A stretch of 43,847 nt of DNA from Candidatus Rokubacteria bacterium 13_1_40CM_68_15 (GTDB lineage: Bacteria; Methylomirabilota; Methylomirabilia; Rokubacteriales; CSP1-6). Below the pieces are notes generated by a model that did not search any database, had not been told where the DNA came from, and saw only the letters and a program-made list of their open reading frames with translations. The stretch is taken from NCBI GenBank assembly GCA_001917585.1, contig MNEG01000130.1, positions 1-43,847 on the forward strand. Reading direction: 5' to 3'. Made by a program: the position numbers and the translations under genes. Shown in pieces: positions 1-9,706 of the stretch. Every line of letters starts with the position of its first letter. Position 1 is the stretch's first letter.

Positions 1-181
1 CCGAGGGTGGAGGAATCAGGGCTCGGACTCATCACCGGCTTTCCATTCTCCGGCCCGTACGAGGACGTGAAGCTCAGGGGAAAGTGAACCTGTACGTCGG
101 TCGGCGCGCGCTCCCTACCCTCGCTGGAACCCCGCCACCGATTCCCGTGTTGACGTACCATAGGCAGGACCAGTCCGCCCT

Positions 182-586
182 ATGAGCGTGAACGACGCTT
201 CGCCGGACCTCACCGACCTCCACCTGTTGGTCGTGGACGATCACGACGACACCCTCGAAGTGTTCGGCGCCGCGCTGGAGTTGCACGGGGCCCACGTCCT
301 GACGGCGAGGAGCGCGCGAGACGCGCTGACGCTGCTCAAGACGGTGCGGCTCGACGCGATCATCTCCGACTTGGCGATGCCTGGCGAGCGCGGCTTCTGG
401 CTTGTCGAGCAGCTCCGCGGACTGGAGAGTGAGAAGGGCGGCAGTATTCCGGCGCTGGCAGTCACCGCACACTGGGACCGCTACAGCGCCGAACAGGTGA
501 CCGCTGCCGGCTTCGAGGCGTTCCTGGCGAAGCCAGTCGATCCGCTCAATCTTTCGCGAACCGTCGCGTCACTCGTCGGGCGCTGA
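182..586 (+). CDS. single-domain response regulator receiver (CheY-like), receiver A
   Basis: Motifs LLVVDDHDD, phospho-acceptor IISDLAMPGE, AVTAH and LAKPVDP; no output domain. Confidence 0.9.
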   Translation: MSVNDASPDLTDLHLLVVDDHDDTLEVFGAALELHGAHVLTARSARDALTLLKTVRLDAIISDLAMPGERGFWLVEQLRGLESEKGGSIPALAVTAHWDRYSAEQVTAAGFEAFLAKPVDPLNLSRTVASLVGR

Positions 587-591
587 GCGAC

Positions 592-1053
592 GTGGGACGT
601 AGCCGTAGCCGCCGCAACGCCGGCGCGTCGGACTCAGGCTCGCCGCATAGCGGCAGCGGTGGCCCCGCGTCTGTCATCCTCATCGTGGACGACCACGCCG
701 ACACGCGCGAGATGTACTCCATGTACCTCGCCTCGCAGGGTATGCGCATCGTTGTAGCCGGCGACGGCGTCACGGCGATCCGTATGGCGGTTGCCGATCG
801 ACCAGACGTGATCGTCATGGACTTGTCTTTACCGGTGATCGACGGATTAGAGACGATACGGCGATTGAAGCGGGACGGCAGTACGGCGCACATCCCTATT
901 GTGGCCTGCACTGGGCGCGTCGACGGCGGCAGCGGAGAGTCGGCCATCGAAGCTGGATGTGACGCCTACGTCCTGAAGCCGTGCTTACCCGAGCACCTCT
1001 TGAAGGAGATCCGCACGCTGCTCGCTCGGGCCAATCGTCAGCACGGCGCATAG
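592..1053 (+). CDS. single-domain response regulator receiver, receiver B
   Basis: ILIVDDHADT, VIVMDLSLP, ACTGR, LKPCLPE; no output domain; starts 5 nt after receiver A. Confidence 0.88.
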   Translation: MGRSRSRRNAGASDSGSPHSGSGGPASVILIVDDHADTREMYSMYLASQGMRIVVAGDGVTAIRMAVADRPDVIVMDLSLPVIDGLETIRRLKRDGSTAHIPIVACTGRVDGGSGESAIEAGCDAYVLKPCLPEHLLKEIRTLLARANRQHGA

Positions 1054-1539
1054 CCCGCGGCGGCGACGGGATCCTACCGGTCGGCGTGTGGCCTCCGGCG
1101 CGACGGTGGAGCGGTTGGGTCGTCGATCCATGTCGCTGACACCGCGGTAACGGTCCACCTTCCGCCAGTGTGGTGCAGGCTCATTCGAGACGGTTTACCA
1201 TGATGAACGACGAGCCACTCCCGACGCCAGTATGGCTGGTGGGTCGTCCTGGAAATCCGTCTGGCGAGAATCGGCTTCACGCTGTCTGTGCGGCCGAAGC
1301 CACGACGTCGACGCAGCCGCCTCACGACCTCGTCCCATGACTCCCGCTTTCCGGAGATCGGCAACCCACCGCGGCGTTCAACCATGAGGAGCGGAGACCT
1401 CGAGCGCATGGCTCTCGATCGTGACGTAGCGGTCGTAACGCACACTCATAGAACGGATATCGACGGCTCCAGGTCGGAATCGGAGAGGCGTAGCGATGGA
1501 TCGAGAAGGTGGCGAGGTAACTTCCAGCCCGGGGCTGGG

Positions 1540-1953
1540 TCAGCGACCGACGAGGGACGCGACCGTTCTGGAGAGGTCGAACGGATCGACCGGCTTCGTC
1601 AGGAACGCCTCGAAGCCAAGCTCCTTCAGCCGGGTGGCAGCGTAGCGCTCCCGATGCGCGGTGACCGCAATCGCGGGGATGCAGCCGCCCTTCTCGTGCT
1701 CGAGTTGGCGGACCTGCTGAAGCAACCAGAGGCCATCCTCGCCCGGCATCGCCAGATCCGAGATCATCGCGTTCACTCGTACCGTCTGAAAAATGGTCAG
1801 CGCGTCTCGGGCCGTCCTCGCCGTCAGGACGTTCGCCCCGAAGAGTCCCAGAGCGGCACTGAAGAGCTCGAGCGTATCGACGTGATCATCCACGACCAAG
1901 ACGTGGATGTCGGCCAGATCTATCGGACGAACCTCGGATGTCGTGCGGGCCAC
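1540..1953 (-). CDS. single-domain response regulator receiver, paralog of receiver A (A')
   Basis: HVLVVDDHVDT, MISDLAMPGEDG, LTKPVDPFDLSRTVASLVGR; aligns over its whole length to 182..586. Confidence 0.9.
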   Translation of the reverse strand: MARTTSEVRPIDLADIHVLVVDDHVDTLELFSAALGLFGANVLTARTARDALTIFQTVRVNAMISDLAMPGEDGLWLLQQVRQLEHEKGGCIPAIAVTAHRERYAATRLKELGFEAFLTKPVDPFDLSRTVASLVGR

Positions 1954-2154
1954 GCCGGGCGCATGCGCAATATCGGGACCAACTCAGTGACGGACGTGAT
2001 TTTCGACACTTGACGATCGGCGTGAACGAGGCGCTGTTCGATTCGGAGTCAAGCGGTCACGGCTTGGCACGCGGGCTGACACACGCGGCCGAACAACGCC
2101 CGCAGTAAGCGCACTTCTTGTCCTCGGCATCTTCAGCGTCGCCTGGCCATGCGT

Positions 2155-2589
2155 CTACGCCGGGCGCTGCGGCCGGGCCTTGCGCGCCAGCAGGATGCGG
2201 ATCTGCTCGAAGAGCTGTTCGGGCAAGCACGGCTTCATGAGGTAGGCATCGCAGCCAGCCACGATGGCGCGCTCCGCGCTGCCGCCACCGATGTTCCCGG
2301 TACAAGCCACGATCGGGATGTGAGCCGTGCGGCGGTTCCCCTTCAGCCGCCGGATCGCCTCCCACCCGTCGAGTAGGGGCAACGAGAGATCCATGACGAT
2401 CACGTCGGGCTGCCGGCCTTCAGCAAGGCGAACGGCCGTCAGGCCATCACCGGCTACCACGACGCGCATCCCCTTCGAGACGAGATACGTGAAGTACATC
2501 GCCCGGGTGGCCGCGTGGTCGTCCACGATGAGGGCGAGCGGACCACGGTGCGAGACCGATGAGGTCGTCGGGTATTTCTTCGTCCTCAC
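2155..2589 (-). CDS. single-domain response regulator receiver, paralog of receiver B (B')
   Basis: LIVDDHAATRAMY, VIVMDLSLP, HIPIVACTG, MKPCLPEQLFEQIRILLAR; aligns to 592..1053. Confidence 0.9.
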   Translation of the reverse strand: MRTKKYPTTSSVSHRGPLALIVDDHAATRAMYFTYLVSKGMRVVVAGDGLTAVRLAEGRQPDVIVMDLSLPLLDGWEAIRRLKGNRRTAHIPIVACTGNIGGGSAERAIVAGCDAYLMKPCLPEQLFEQIRILLARKARPQRPA

Positions 2590-2640
2590 TGCGCCAGCTT
2601 ACGACGTGGCGGTTGGTCGAGAAATCGCCCAGACGTACTA

Positions 2641-2717
2641 GGAAAACATTTCCTTTGCTGAGCCAGGAAGGGTCTCCGTCCGGAAGGGTCTCCGTTCCTC
2701 TGGGAAAATATTTTCCC
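2641..2717. promoter_or_regulatory. cluster of dyad/tandem elements upstream of 2795 gene
   Basis: GGAAA-ACA-TTTCC (2641-2653), 2x GGAAGGGTCTCCGT (2666-2679, 2682-2695), perfect 16-bp palindrome GGGAAAATATTTTCCC (2702-2717), then TTGACT at 2721. Confidence 0.5.
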
Positions 2718-2794
2718 GTATTGACTGAGGGCGGGCAGCGAGCAAATAGTCGATCAGATAGTTCGAATCACGGGGCGGTGGTTGAGGAGCGCAC

Positions 2795-3172
2795 ATGACG
2801 CACCCGGACGCCGCCCGCCCATATCCGCATCCCCCACAGACCATCGATCGCGCCGATCTGGCCGTGTTCGACGCTGGAGAGTTGCTCCACCAGAACTACG
2901 TCGTGCAGGGTGGTGAAGGGTGTGACGTAGTCCGTGACTTCCTCCGTCGACATTATCCGTCAGCCTTCTGCGCCCGCTGTCTCGCCAGGACGCTTCGTAT
3001 CGTGCCTGAGCAGGCGCGGAAGCTGATCGCCGCGCTACGAATCGATGGCGAGACGATCGTCCTGCTCGGCGCCCACTGCGCGCGCTGTCATCGGCCGCGA
3101 ATGACCGTACAGGCCGTCGGGTACGAAGACGCCCAGCAGAAGTCCGAGCAGGCCGCGAGCACCTTCTTATGA
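2795..3172 (+). CDS. hypothetical protein with two CxxC pairs (Zn-ribbon-like)
   Basis: ORF with FCARC and HCARCHR motifs; ATGA overlap with next gene. Confidence 0.65.
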   Translation: MTHPDAARPYPHPPQTIDRADLAVFDAGELLHQNYVVQGGEGCDVVRDFLRRHYPSAFCARCLARTLRIVPEQARKLIAALRIDGETIVLLGAHCARCHRPRMTVQAVGYEDAQQKSEQAASTFL

Positions 3173-3886
3173 ATCCCGCACCGGCGGATGCCGTACAGCG
3201 CTGTGGTCGCGTGCTCGTCGTCGAGGACGAGCCCGATGTCGCCGAGCTGATTCGTCACCATCTCGGTAAGGAAGGCTGGGACGTGCTCACCGCGAGTTCG
3301 GGGCCCGAGGCGCTCCGGCGGGCGCACGATGTCCGTCCCGACCTGGTGGTGCTCGATCTCATGCTGCCCGAGCTCAATGGCTGGGGAGGTCTGCCGCCGG
3401 CTCAGGCAAGATCCGGAGGCCCGGACGATCCCGATCATCATGGTCACCGGGCGGGTCGAGGAAGGCGATGTGATCCTCGGCTTCGAGCTGGGCGCCGACG
3501 ACTACGTCACCAAGCCGTTCTCGCCGCGCGAACTGATCGCCCGTATCCACGCCGTCGTCCGCCGCACGGGTGTCGAAGAGAGCCGGAGGCAGGTGTTCGT
3601 CAAGGCCGGCGACCTCGAGATCGATCGTGACCGCTTCGAGGTGAGGGTGAAGGGGCGTCCCGTCGAGCTGCTTGCGGTGCTGGCCAGCAGTCCCGGCCGT
3701 GTGTTCGGCCGCGACGAGCTGCTCGATGTGGTGTGGGGCCAGAACGGCTTCGTCCAGCCTCACACCGTCGATGTCCACCTCGCTCGGTTGCGCGGGAAAT
3801 TCGTGGCGACCAAGCTACCGATGCCGGCCATCGAGACGGCCCGGGGCGTCGGCTATCGGTTCCGTGAGCAGAACGGGAACGGCTGA
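3169..3886 (+). pseudogene. OmpR/PhoB-family response regulator (REC + winged helix), frameshifted and with a shortened wHTH
   Basis: ORF 3169..3630 gives VLVVEDEPD...VVLDLMLPELNGW; the +1-shifted frame continues EVCRRLRQDPEARTIPIIMVTGR...GADDYVTKPFSPREL...DELLDVVWG...TVDVHLARLR...GVGYRF. One extra G in the GGGG run at 3383-3386. Confidence 0.8.
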
Positions 3887-4112
3887 AGGCTGAAGGGATC
3901 GGAGCCGTGCCCGCTCACTGAGGTGGCGGCCCCGCCCTCCCTTTTCAACAATCCTTCGAACAACAGCAACAGCGGTGCCATTGAGACGCTGGAGCGACTG
4001 CCGGGCGCGCCCGTCGTACGGACGTAACCCGTGACAATCCGCCAATCGGCACGGACGGGAGGGGGTACGGATCCGTCTCCCGACTGCCGATGACCTTCGC
4101 GGGGAGCCCACA

Positions 4113-4640
4113 ATGCTGGAGTCGCACGCCGCCGTCGGCAGAACCCGGATGACCTTGCTCGCCTCGGCCGTCGAGGAGCGATCCGGGATCCTCAAAATGA
4201 CTCACCATCTCGCCTTCCCCGGCGTCCGTGACTTCAGTGACCGTGAGCTGCGCGCGATGGCCGACCCGATGGGGCTCTACCAGGCCGCGGCGGGTGCCGT
4301 CATCTTCGAGGAGGGCAGCCGCGAGGCCTGGATGGGGATCGTCGCGGGCGGACACGTCGATATCCGCAAGGCCGACCGAAGCGGCAGCGATTGCTTGCTG
4401 GCCACGTTAGGCGTCGGCAAGGTGATGGGCGAGATGGCCCTGGTGGATACCGTGGCCCGTTCCGCTCGTGCCGTTGCGTTGACGGATGTCCGGATCCTCG
4501 TGCTCACGAAGCGGGAATTCGAACGCCTCCTCGTGACGAGCCCGAGCCTCGGCGTGAAGCTTCTTCTCGCGCTGGCGCGATTGATGAGCAGTCGGCTCCG
4601 CCTCACGAGCGGAAGGCTGGTCGATAGCCTGAGCTCCTAG
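4113..4640 (+). CDS. cyclic nucleotide-binding (Crp-like cNMP) domain protein, no HTH
   Basis: GAVIFEEGS...GIVAGGHVDIRK...LGVGKVMGEMALVDTVARSARAVALTDVRILVLTKREFERLL; alternative start at 4197. Confidence 0.8.
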   Translation: MLESHAAVGRTRMTLLASAVEERSGILKMTHHLAFPGVRDFSDRELRAMADPMGLYQAAAGAVIFEEGSREAWMGIVAGGHVDIRKADRSGSDCLLATLGVGKVMGEMALVDTVARSARAVALTDVRILVLTKREFERLLVTSPSLGVKLLLALARLMSSRLRLTSGRLVDSLSS

Positions 4641-4674
4641 CCGTTCCAAAGGTCGATCAACACTGAAGGAGCCA

Positions 4675-5742
4675 TTGATGCAGCGAATCTACAGCGCGTC
4701 CACCGCCCTTCTTGCCTTTGTCGCTTTCGTCGTCGCCACGCCGTCCGCCGCGTTCGCTCAGCCGACCAAGGCTGGGGTCGTCACGACGCTGCACGGAACA
4801 GCGACCGTGGCCCGCGTATCGCTGTCGCAGCCGGTGCCACTGAAGTTCAAGGACGACGTCTTCGTGCAGGACCGCCTCAACACCGGCGACGATTCCGTGG
4901 CCCGCATCCTGCTTGGCGGCAAAGCGATCGTCACCGTCCGCGAGCGCTCGTCACTCACGATCACCGAGGTGCCCGGTGTCTCGACCGTCAACATCGGCGT
5001 GGGCCGGGCCGCGATCGCCGTGGCCAAGGAGCGCATGAAGCCCGGCGAGACGATCGAGATCCGCACTCCGAACGCGGTGGCCAGCATCCGAGGCACCATC
5101 GTGATCGTCGAGGTCGACCAGACGACGGCGCAGGCGGGGCCTGGCCCCGCGGCATTCACGACACGGTTCACCGTCATCACCGGCGAGGTGCTGGTGCGCC
5201 ACCTCCAGGGCGGCCAGCCGTCCGGCGCCGGCGTCACCCTCAGCGCCAACGAGCAGGCACGGTTCACGGGACTCACACCTCCCGTCAGCCGCCGGCTCAC
5301 GCCGTCGGAGGCTGGCGAGCTCTCGAACAGCTTCAAGGCGACCAAGACCGATCCCCCGGCGGCGGCGATCGCGCCCCTCATCACGCACGCCCAGGCCCTG
5401 GCCACGGATCTGGTGAACAGCGCCATCGCGAACGCGGTTCCGAGCGCGACTCAAACGCCGCAGGACAACGGCAGTCCCGACAAGCGAGAGGACCTTGCCG
5501 TACAGCAAGCGACCTCGACGACGATCGCCCGCGAGACGTTTGCCGCCACGGCGGCCACCGCCAGGGTCTGGAACAGTCTTTCCCCGATCGAGCGGCAGGA
5601 GCTCAGTCAGGTGATCCAGCAGCTCAAGACCAGTGGCTCACCGACCAGCGGACTGGGCAGCGTGACGCTGACCACGGGGACCAAAGTGATCCTGCAGAAC
5701 CTCACGCCGACGATCACCAACAGCATCCTCGGAGGGCACTAA
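4675..5742 (+). CDS. FecR-domain secreted protein
   Basis: Signal peptide followed by FecR fold (HGTATVAR...LNTGDDSVARILLGG...ERSSLTI...IEIRTPNAVASIRGT). Confidence 0.75.
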   Translation: MMQRIYSASTALLAFVAFVVATPSAAFAQPTKAGVVTTLHGTATVARVSLSQPVPLKFKDDVFVQDRLNTGDDSVARILLGGKAIVTVRERSSLTITEVPGVSTVNIGVGRAAIAVAKERMKPGETIEIRTPNAVASIRGTIVIVEVDQTTAQAGPGPAAFTTRFTVITGEVLVRHLQGGQPSGAGVTLSANEQARFTGLTPPVSRRLTPSEAGELSNSFKATKTDPPAAAIAPLITHAQALATDLVNSAIANAVPSATQTPQDNGSPDKREDLAVQQATSTTIARETFAATAATARVWNSLSPIERQELSQVIQQLKTSGSPTSGLGSVTLTTGTKVILQNLTPTITNSILGGH

Positions 5743-6111
5743 TGCAGGTGTGAAAACACCGCGCGGTCCGGTGTGTTTGCTGCGGCGGCCAGACTCCAGA
5801 GGCAGCGGCGACGTGAACCGCAACCAGGGGTCCACGGAATTCGACTACGCCCTGCACTCTGCGGCGTGCGTTCCACATTCTGCCCGCCCCCTATCGCTTC
5901 GACCTCCGCCACCGCGTCCCGCTGGTGGACGAGGCGACGGACGACCGCTGAGACGATCGCGGCCGCTGGGCTGGACGCCGCTATGGTTGATCGAAGGGAC
6001 AACCCCTAGTAAGGCAAGGGCGCACGGGGGGACGCCGGTCGCCGAGAGCTCGCACAGCAACACCACGTGATTCGCTTGACGCCCCCCCGCGTGACGACAT
6101 AACGTGCTTAC

Positions 6112-7104
6112 ATGCTTGGCCGCCGATCGTTCCTGGCCGGTATCGCCTGTCTCCTTGCCGCGCCGCGCGCCGCTGAGGCAGAGGAGGTGGGGAAGGCTCC
6201 CGCGGTTGGTATCTTGTGCCCGCGCCGTTCTTTTGATTCACGCGGGATGCCCCGAGACTCGTTCGAGGACGCTCTCCGCGAGCTGGGCTGGAGCCCTGGG
6301 TCAGATGTGATTCTCGACTACCGGGAGACGGAGAAGGAAGGCGCTGCGCTGACAGAGACGGCGGCAGTGCTGGTCCGTCGCAGGGTCGACGTCATCGTCA
6401 CGTGCGGCGGCCGGGCCACTCGCGCCGCTCAGCAGGCCACCAGCGCAATCCCAATCGTCATTGCTGCCACCACGGACCCGAATCGTTCGGACTTCTTCTT
6501 CGACATGCTCGTCCACGGTCGCCGCAAGAACGTCACCGGGGTGGTCCTGTTGAAGACGGATGCTGCCCCGACAGCCCTCGAGCTGCTCAGCCAGGCTGGC
6601 CCGGGGTTCGACCGTATCGCGGTTCTCTGGGACAGCCGGAGCGCCTTCCATCCGTCACGACTCAACGCCGTGGAGAATGCGGCACGGAGCCTGGGTGTGC
6701 AGGTTCGGCCTGTGAGTGCCGGAAGCCTGAGCGACCTGATGCCCGCCTTCGCGGCGATGCAACACGACGCCGCAAAAGCCATTCTGATTCTCGGGAGCCC
6801 ATATTTCTTCGCCGAGAGGCGCCGGCTCGTCGAGCTGGCCGCAAAGTTTCGGCTCCCGACGATGTTCGATTCGAGGGACGCGTTGGAAGCGGGCGGCCTG
6901 ATGAGCTATTCACCGAATCACGCCGTCTTGTTTGGGCGGACAGCCGCGTATGTCGACAAGATTCTGCGGGGCGCGACGCCTGCGAACCTGCCCCTCGAGC
7001 AGTTCTCGAAGTTCGAGTTCGTCATCAACCTCAACACCGCGAAGACGCTGGGCCTCACGATCCCGCCGTCGCTGCTGCGCCGGGCAGACCAGATCATTCA
7101 GTAG
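6112..7104 (+). CDS. ABC transporter substrate-binding protein (ABC_sub_bind family)
   Basis: Tat-like leader GRRSFLAG; LRELGW...LVRRRVDVIVTCGG.ATRAAQQATSAIPIVIA...TGVVLL...FEFVINLNTAKTLGLTIPPSLLRRADQII. Confidence 0.85.
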   Translation: MLGRRSFLAGIACLLAAPRAAEAEEVGKAPAVGILCPRRSFDSRGMPRDSFEDALRELGWSPGSDVILDYRETEKEGAALTETAAVLVRRRVDVIVTCGGRATRAAQQATSAIPIVIAATTDPNRSDFFFDMLVHGRRKNVTGVVLLKTDAAPTALELLSQAGPGFDRIAVLWDSRSAFHPSRLNAVENAARSLGVQVRPVSAGSLSDLMPAFAAMQHDAAKAILILGSPYFFAERRRLVELAAKFRLPTMFDSRDALEAGGLMSYSPNHAVLFGRTAAYVDKILRGATPANLPLEQFSKFEFVINLNTAKTLGLTIPPSLLRRADQIIQ

Positions 7105-7392
7105 ATCGTTTCACTGGCCGCTGAAGAGCTCCACGGCTCCTCCTGCGGCGTCAGGATCATCGATTCGACCCCTGATTGCTCGATCCGGGAAAACTCTCCG
7201 CCTCCGTAGGACGAACGACTACATGCCACCCCGTCGAATTCCTACTCGGGCATAGGGTGCCGCGCCTATAGCCGACGGTAACCTGCGGCGTTAACTTCCG
7301 GTCGTCGGACTCGCAGGGAGGACCCACGTCCGCTGGATTTTCAACGGCAGCGGACTCGCAGCTCCTGGAGAGCGCATTCACAGGGGGGGGCG

Positions 7393-7833
7393 ATGACGAC
7401 AACGACGATTGGAACGTCATCGAACGCTACGCTGCGGACCAATGGCTCGGCGGTGCCGCCGGGGCCAGCGTCGAAATCCTCGATGCGCAAGAAGCGGATT
7501 ACCGGCCGCGACGATCTGAGCGACGCCGAATGGGCGCTGGTCGCGCCGCTGCTGCCGCCCGAGCGCGGTCGAGAAGGCCGCCCGGCGCGTGACAATCGGC
7601 TCGTGGTCAACGGCATCGTGTGGCACCTCCGCAATCGCGCGCCGTGGCGTGAGATGCCTGGCCGCTGCGGGAAGTGGAACAGCGTGTATCGCCGCTACAG
7701 CCGGTGGAAGCAGGCCGGCATCTGGGAGCCGGTGGCCCGGCTGCTGACGCAAATGCTGGGGCGCGGCGGCGAGTGCGATTGCGGATGCTCGGAACGAGGG
7801 CGTGCCGGAAGCGGAGCCGAAGCCGTACGTTGA
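7393..7833 (+). mobile_element. IS5-type transposase N-terminal fragment (DUF4096), truncated
   Basis: LSDAEWALVAPLLPPERGREGRPARDNRLVVNGIVWHLRNRAPWREMPGRCGKWNSVYRRYSRWKQAGIW; the expected DDE half is absent downstream. Confidence 0.75.
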
Positions 7834-8255
7834 GAAACTTTCCGCACGCCATCGTGGTTCATTCGTCATCAACAGATCGGCAAGAAACTGAGTCCCCCGC
7901 CGGGTAGTGGTTCATCGCATTGACCTACTAGCCGGTGACGATCGACTCGCCGATGTTGACTTGCGCGCTACGCGTGGCTTGAAAGCGACCGGGGCTATCT
8001 GGTTCCTGCCCCCAGGCGAGCATCGAGGCGGGGCGGCCTCTAGGCGGAGCCGAGAAGGGAGGATGATCGAACTCCGTCATCGTGGCTTGTTCCCGACTCA
8101 CCTTCCCTCGTGACATTTCGCGGAGACACTCGACGAGAAGGTACGGCCGCCCTTCGTTAGCGGCGTTCGGGGACGCAAACACCGTGGGACGCATCAGCGC
8201 TGCCCCCGCGAATTCCTGGCCCTACAACGTTTCTGCCATAAAGGAGAGGCGCTTG

Positions 8256-9020
8256 ATGATGCTCAGAATTATGCTCGTGGTCTCCTTGGCGATTTTGGCT
8301 GTGATCCCGGCCGTTCCTGCGTTTGCCGATCGCGACGACGACGATAAGCTTCGAGCTGAGCCGTTCGTGTTTGTGGGGCAACCCGGCGACTGTGGTCCGC
8401 TACCGGGCAGCAATATCGTCATGTCGGCTTGGCTCCCTGGTATGGGACTACCGGACAACGGTGGCCCGAATACCGCCACTAATGCCGCAGATCGGCGCTT
8501 CGGCCTTCTTCTGTCGAAGAACGGCCTTACGAGCGACTGCTCAGCTTCAGGCGCCGAGATCAAGGGCTTCGAGAGGCTGCGTCAGGGAACCACACCCTCG
8601 ACGGCCATCGTGCTTGGGTTCGATTACCGCAACGGCGGGCACTGCGGTGCCGGCGCTCCGCGCTTCAATGTCGTCGCGCGACCTGCGACTGGTCCCGACA
8701 CGTTCCACTTTGTTGGAGGTTGCTCCAACGATACACCCATCCCCGCACAGCAGGACCCGGCCGAATGGACGCGGGTACGGTTTAACACTGCCAATCCCGC
8801 ACAATCCTTCCCGGTTATTCCGCCGGGCAGCAGGATCAGAAGCATTGATCTAATCTTTGACGAGGGCACGGATAACCCAGTACCTCCCTTCGATGCGGGA
8901 GGCGTAGGCCTGGCCGTCGTTGACAACATCAACATCAATGGCAGCTTTATCCGTAGCGGTCGCGGCATCGCGCCAAGCCCCGACGACGGCGAGGACCGTC
9001 GCGACGGCGGCGACGACTAG
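8256..9020 (+). CDS. hypothetical secreted protein
   Basis: SD-like AAGGAG at 8241, start codon ATG at 8256, signal peptide MMLRIMLVVSLAILAVIPAVPAFA. Confidence 0.65.
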   Translation: MMLRIMLVVSLAILAVIPAVPAFADRDDDDKLRAEPFVFVGQPGDCGPLPGSNIVMSAWLPGMGLPDNGGPNTATNAADRRFGLLLSKNGLTSDCSASGAEIKGFERLRQGTTPSTAIVLGFDYRNGGHCGAGAPRFNVVARPATGPDTFHFVGGCSNDTPIPAQQDPAEWTRVRFNTANPAQSFPVIPPGSRIRSIDLIFDEGTDNPVPPFDAGGVGLAVVDNININGSFIRSGRGIAPSPDDGEDRRDGGDD

Positions 9021-9170
9021 ATCGACACCAGCGCTGTCCTGAGACCTGAAGGATGGGAGGCGGGGCGTACAGCCTCGCCTCCACTTTCTTTCCTCCGCGT
9101 TCTGCCAACGAGCATCGCCTGGCCACAAAGGTGGTCGAGACGCGATCCCAGGAACGCGAGGAGCCCGTTT

Positions 9171-9386
9171 TCACGCGCGTGGCCCGAAGACGAATATGCC
9201 CCAGGCGGCGCCGGCGGCGACCAGGCCCGACAAGATGGCCAGGGCGAGGATGCGACGAGCCGGATGACGTCGCGGCGGGTACTTTCTCCGCTGGCAGCGC
9301 TCGCAAAGGAGATAGCCGTGCATCAGCCGCCACTCGGTGGCCCCCGGGCAGCGCCGACACGCCTCGAACTTGTGAATGATCACCAT
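9171..9386 (-). CDS. small protein: CxxC zinc-ribbon-like N-term plus C-terminal TM
   Basis: MVIIHKFEACRRCPGATEWRLMHGYLLCERCQRRK...ILALAILSGLVAAGAAWGIFVFGPRA; internal ATG of ORF 9171..9629. Confidence 0.55.
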   Translation of the reverse strand: MVIIHKFEACRRCPGATEWRLMHGYLLCERCQRRKYPPRRHPARRILALAILSGLVAAGAAWGIFVFGPRA

Positions 9387-9415
9387 GGCGTTGTGCCTCT
9401 CAACCGGCTTCAGGG

Positions 9416-9622
9416 TTACCCGAGACGTTGTCCAGGCCCGGTTTCTCGCGAATCGTGTGGCTTCTTCCAACGGCACTCGCACTTGCGCTCGGAGCGGGGG
9501 AGCTTGTAGTAGGTCCACTGACCGTTCGGACGTGGGTAACGGATGTAGGACGCCTCCATGCGCGTTCCATCCACTGCTGAGAAATGGCGCACGACCCGCT
9601 CGGGATATTTCACGTCGTCCAT
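9416..9622 (-). CDS. hypothetical small protein
   Basis: 68-aa ORF MDDVKYPERVVRHFSAVDG... upstream of and on the same strand as 9171..9386. Confidence 0.4.
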   Translation of the reverse strand: MDDVKYPERVVRHFSAVDGTRMEASYIRYPRPNGQWTYYKLPRSERKCECRWKKPHDSRETGPGQRLG

Positions 9623-9706
9623 TCGTCACTCCGTCGCCCCGATGAAGACTCGTTTTCGATCGGACTCTCGACGCCGCGCCCCCGAGATCGCGCCGCGTCC
9701 CCGAGA

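Noticed and set aside
1288-2013. 241-aa plus-strand ORF
   Set aside because: Overlaps the better supported receiver A' on the minus strand; Arg/Glu-rich shadow composition
5756-5774. ACACCG-CGCGGTC-CGGTGT hairpin after the FecR gene
   Set aside because: Short stem with competing folds; too weak to call a terminator confidently
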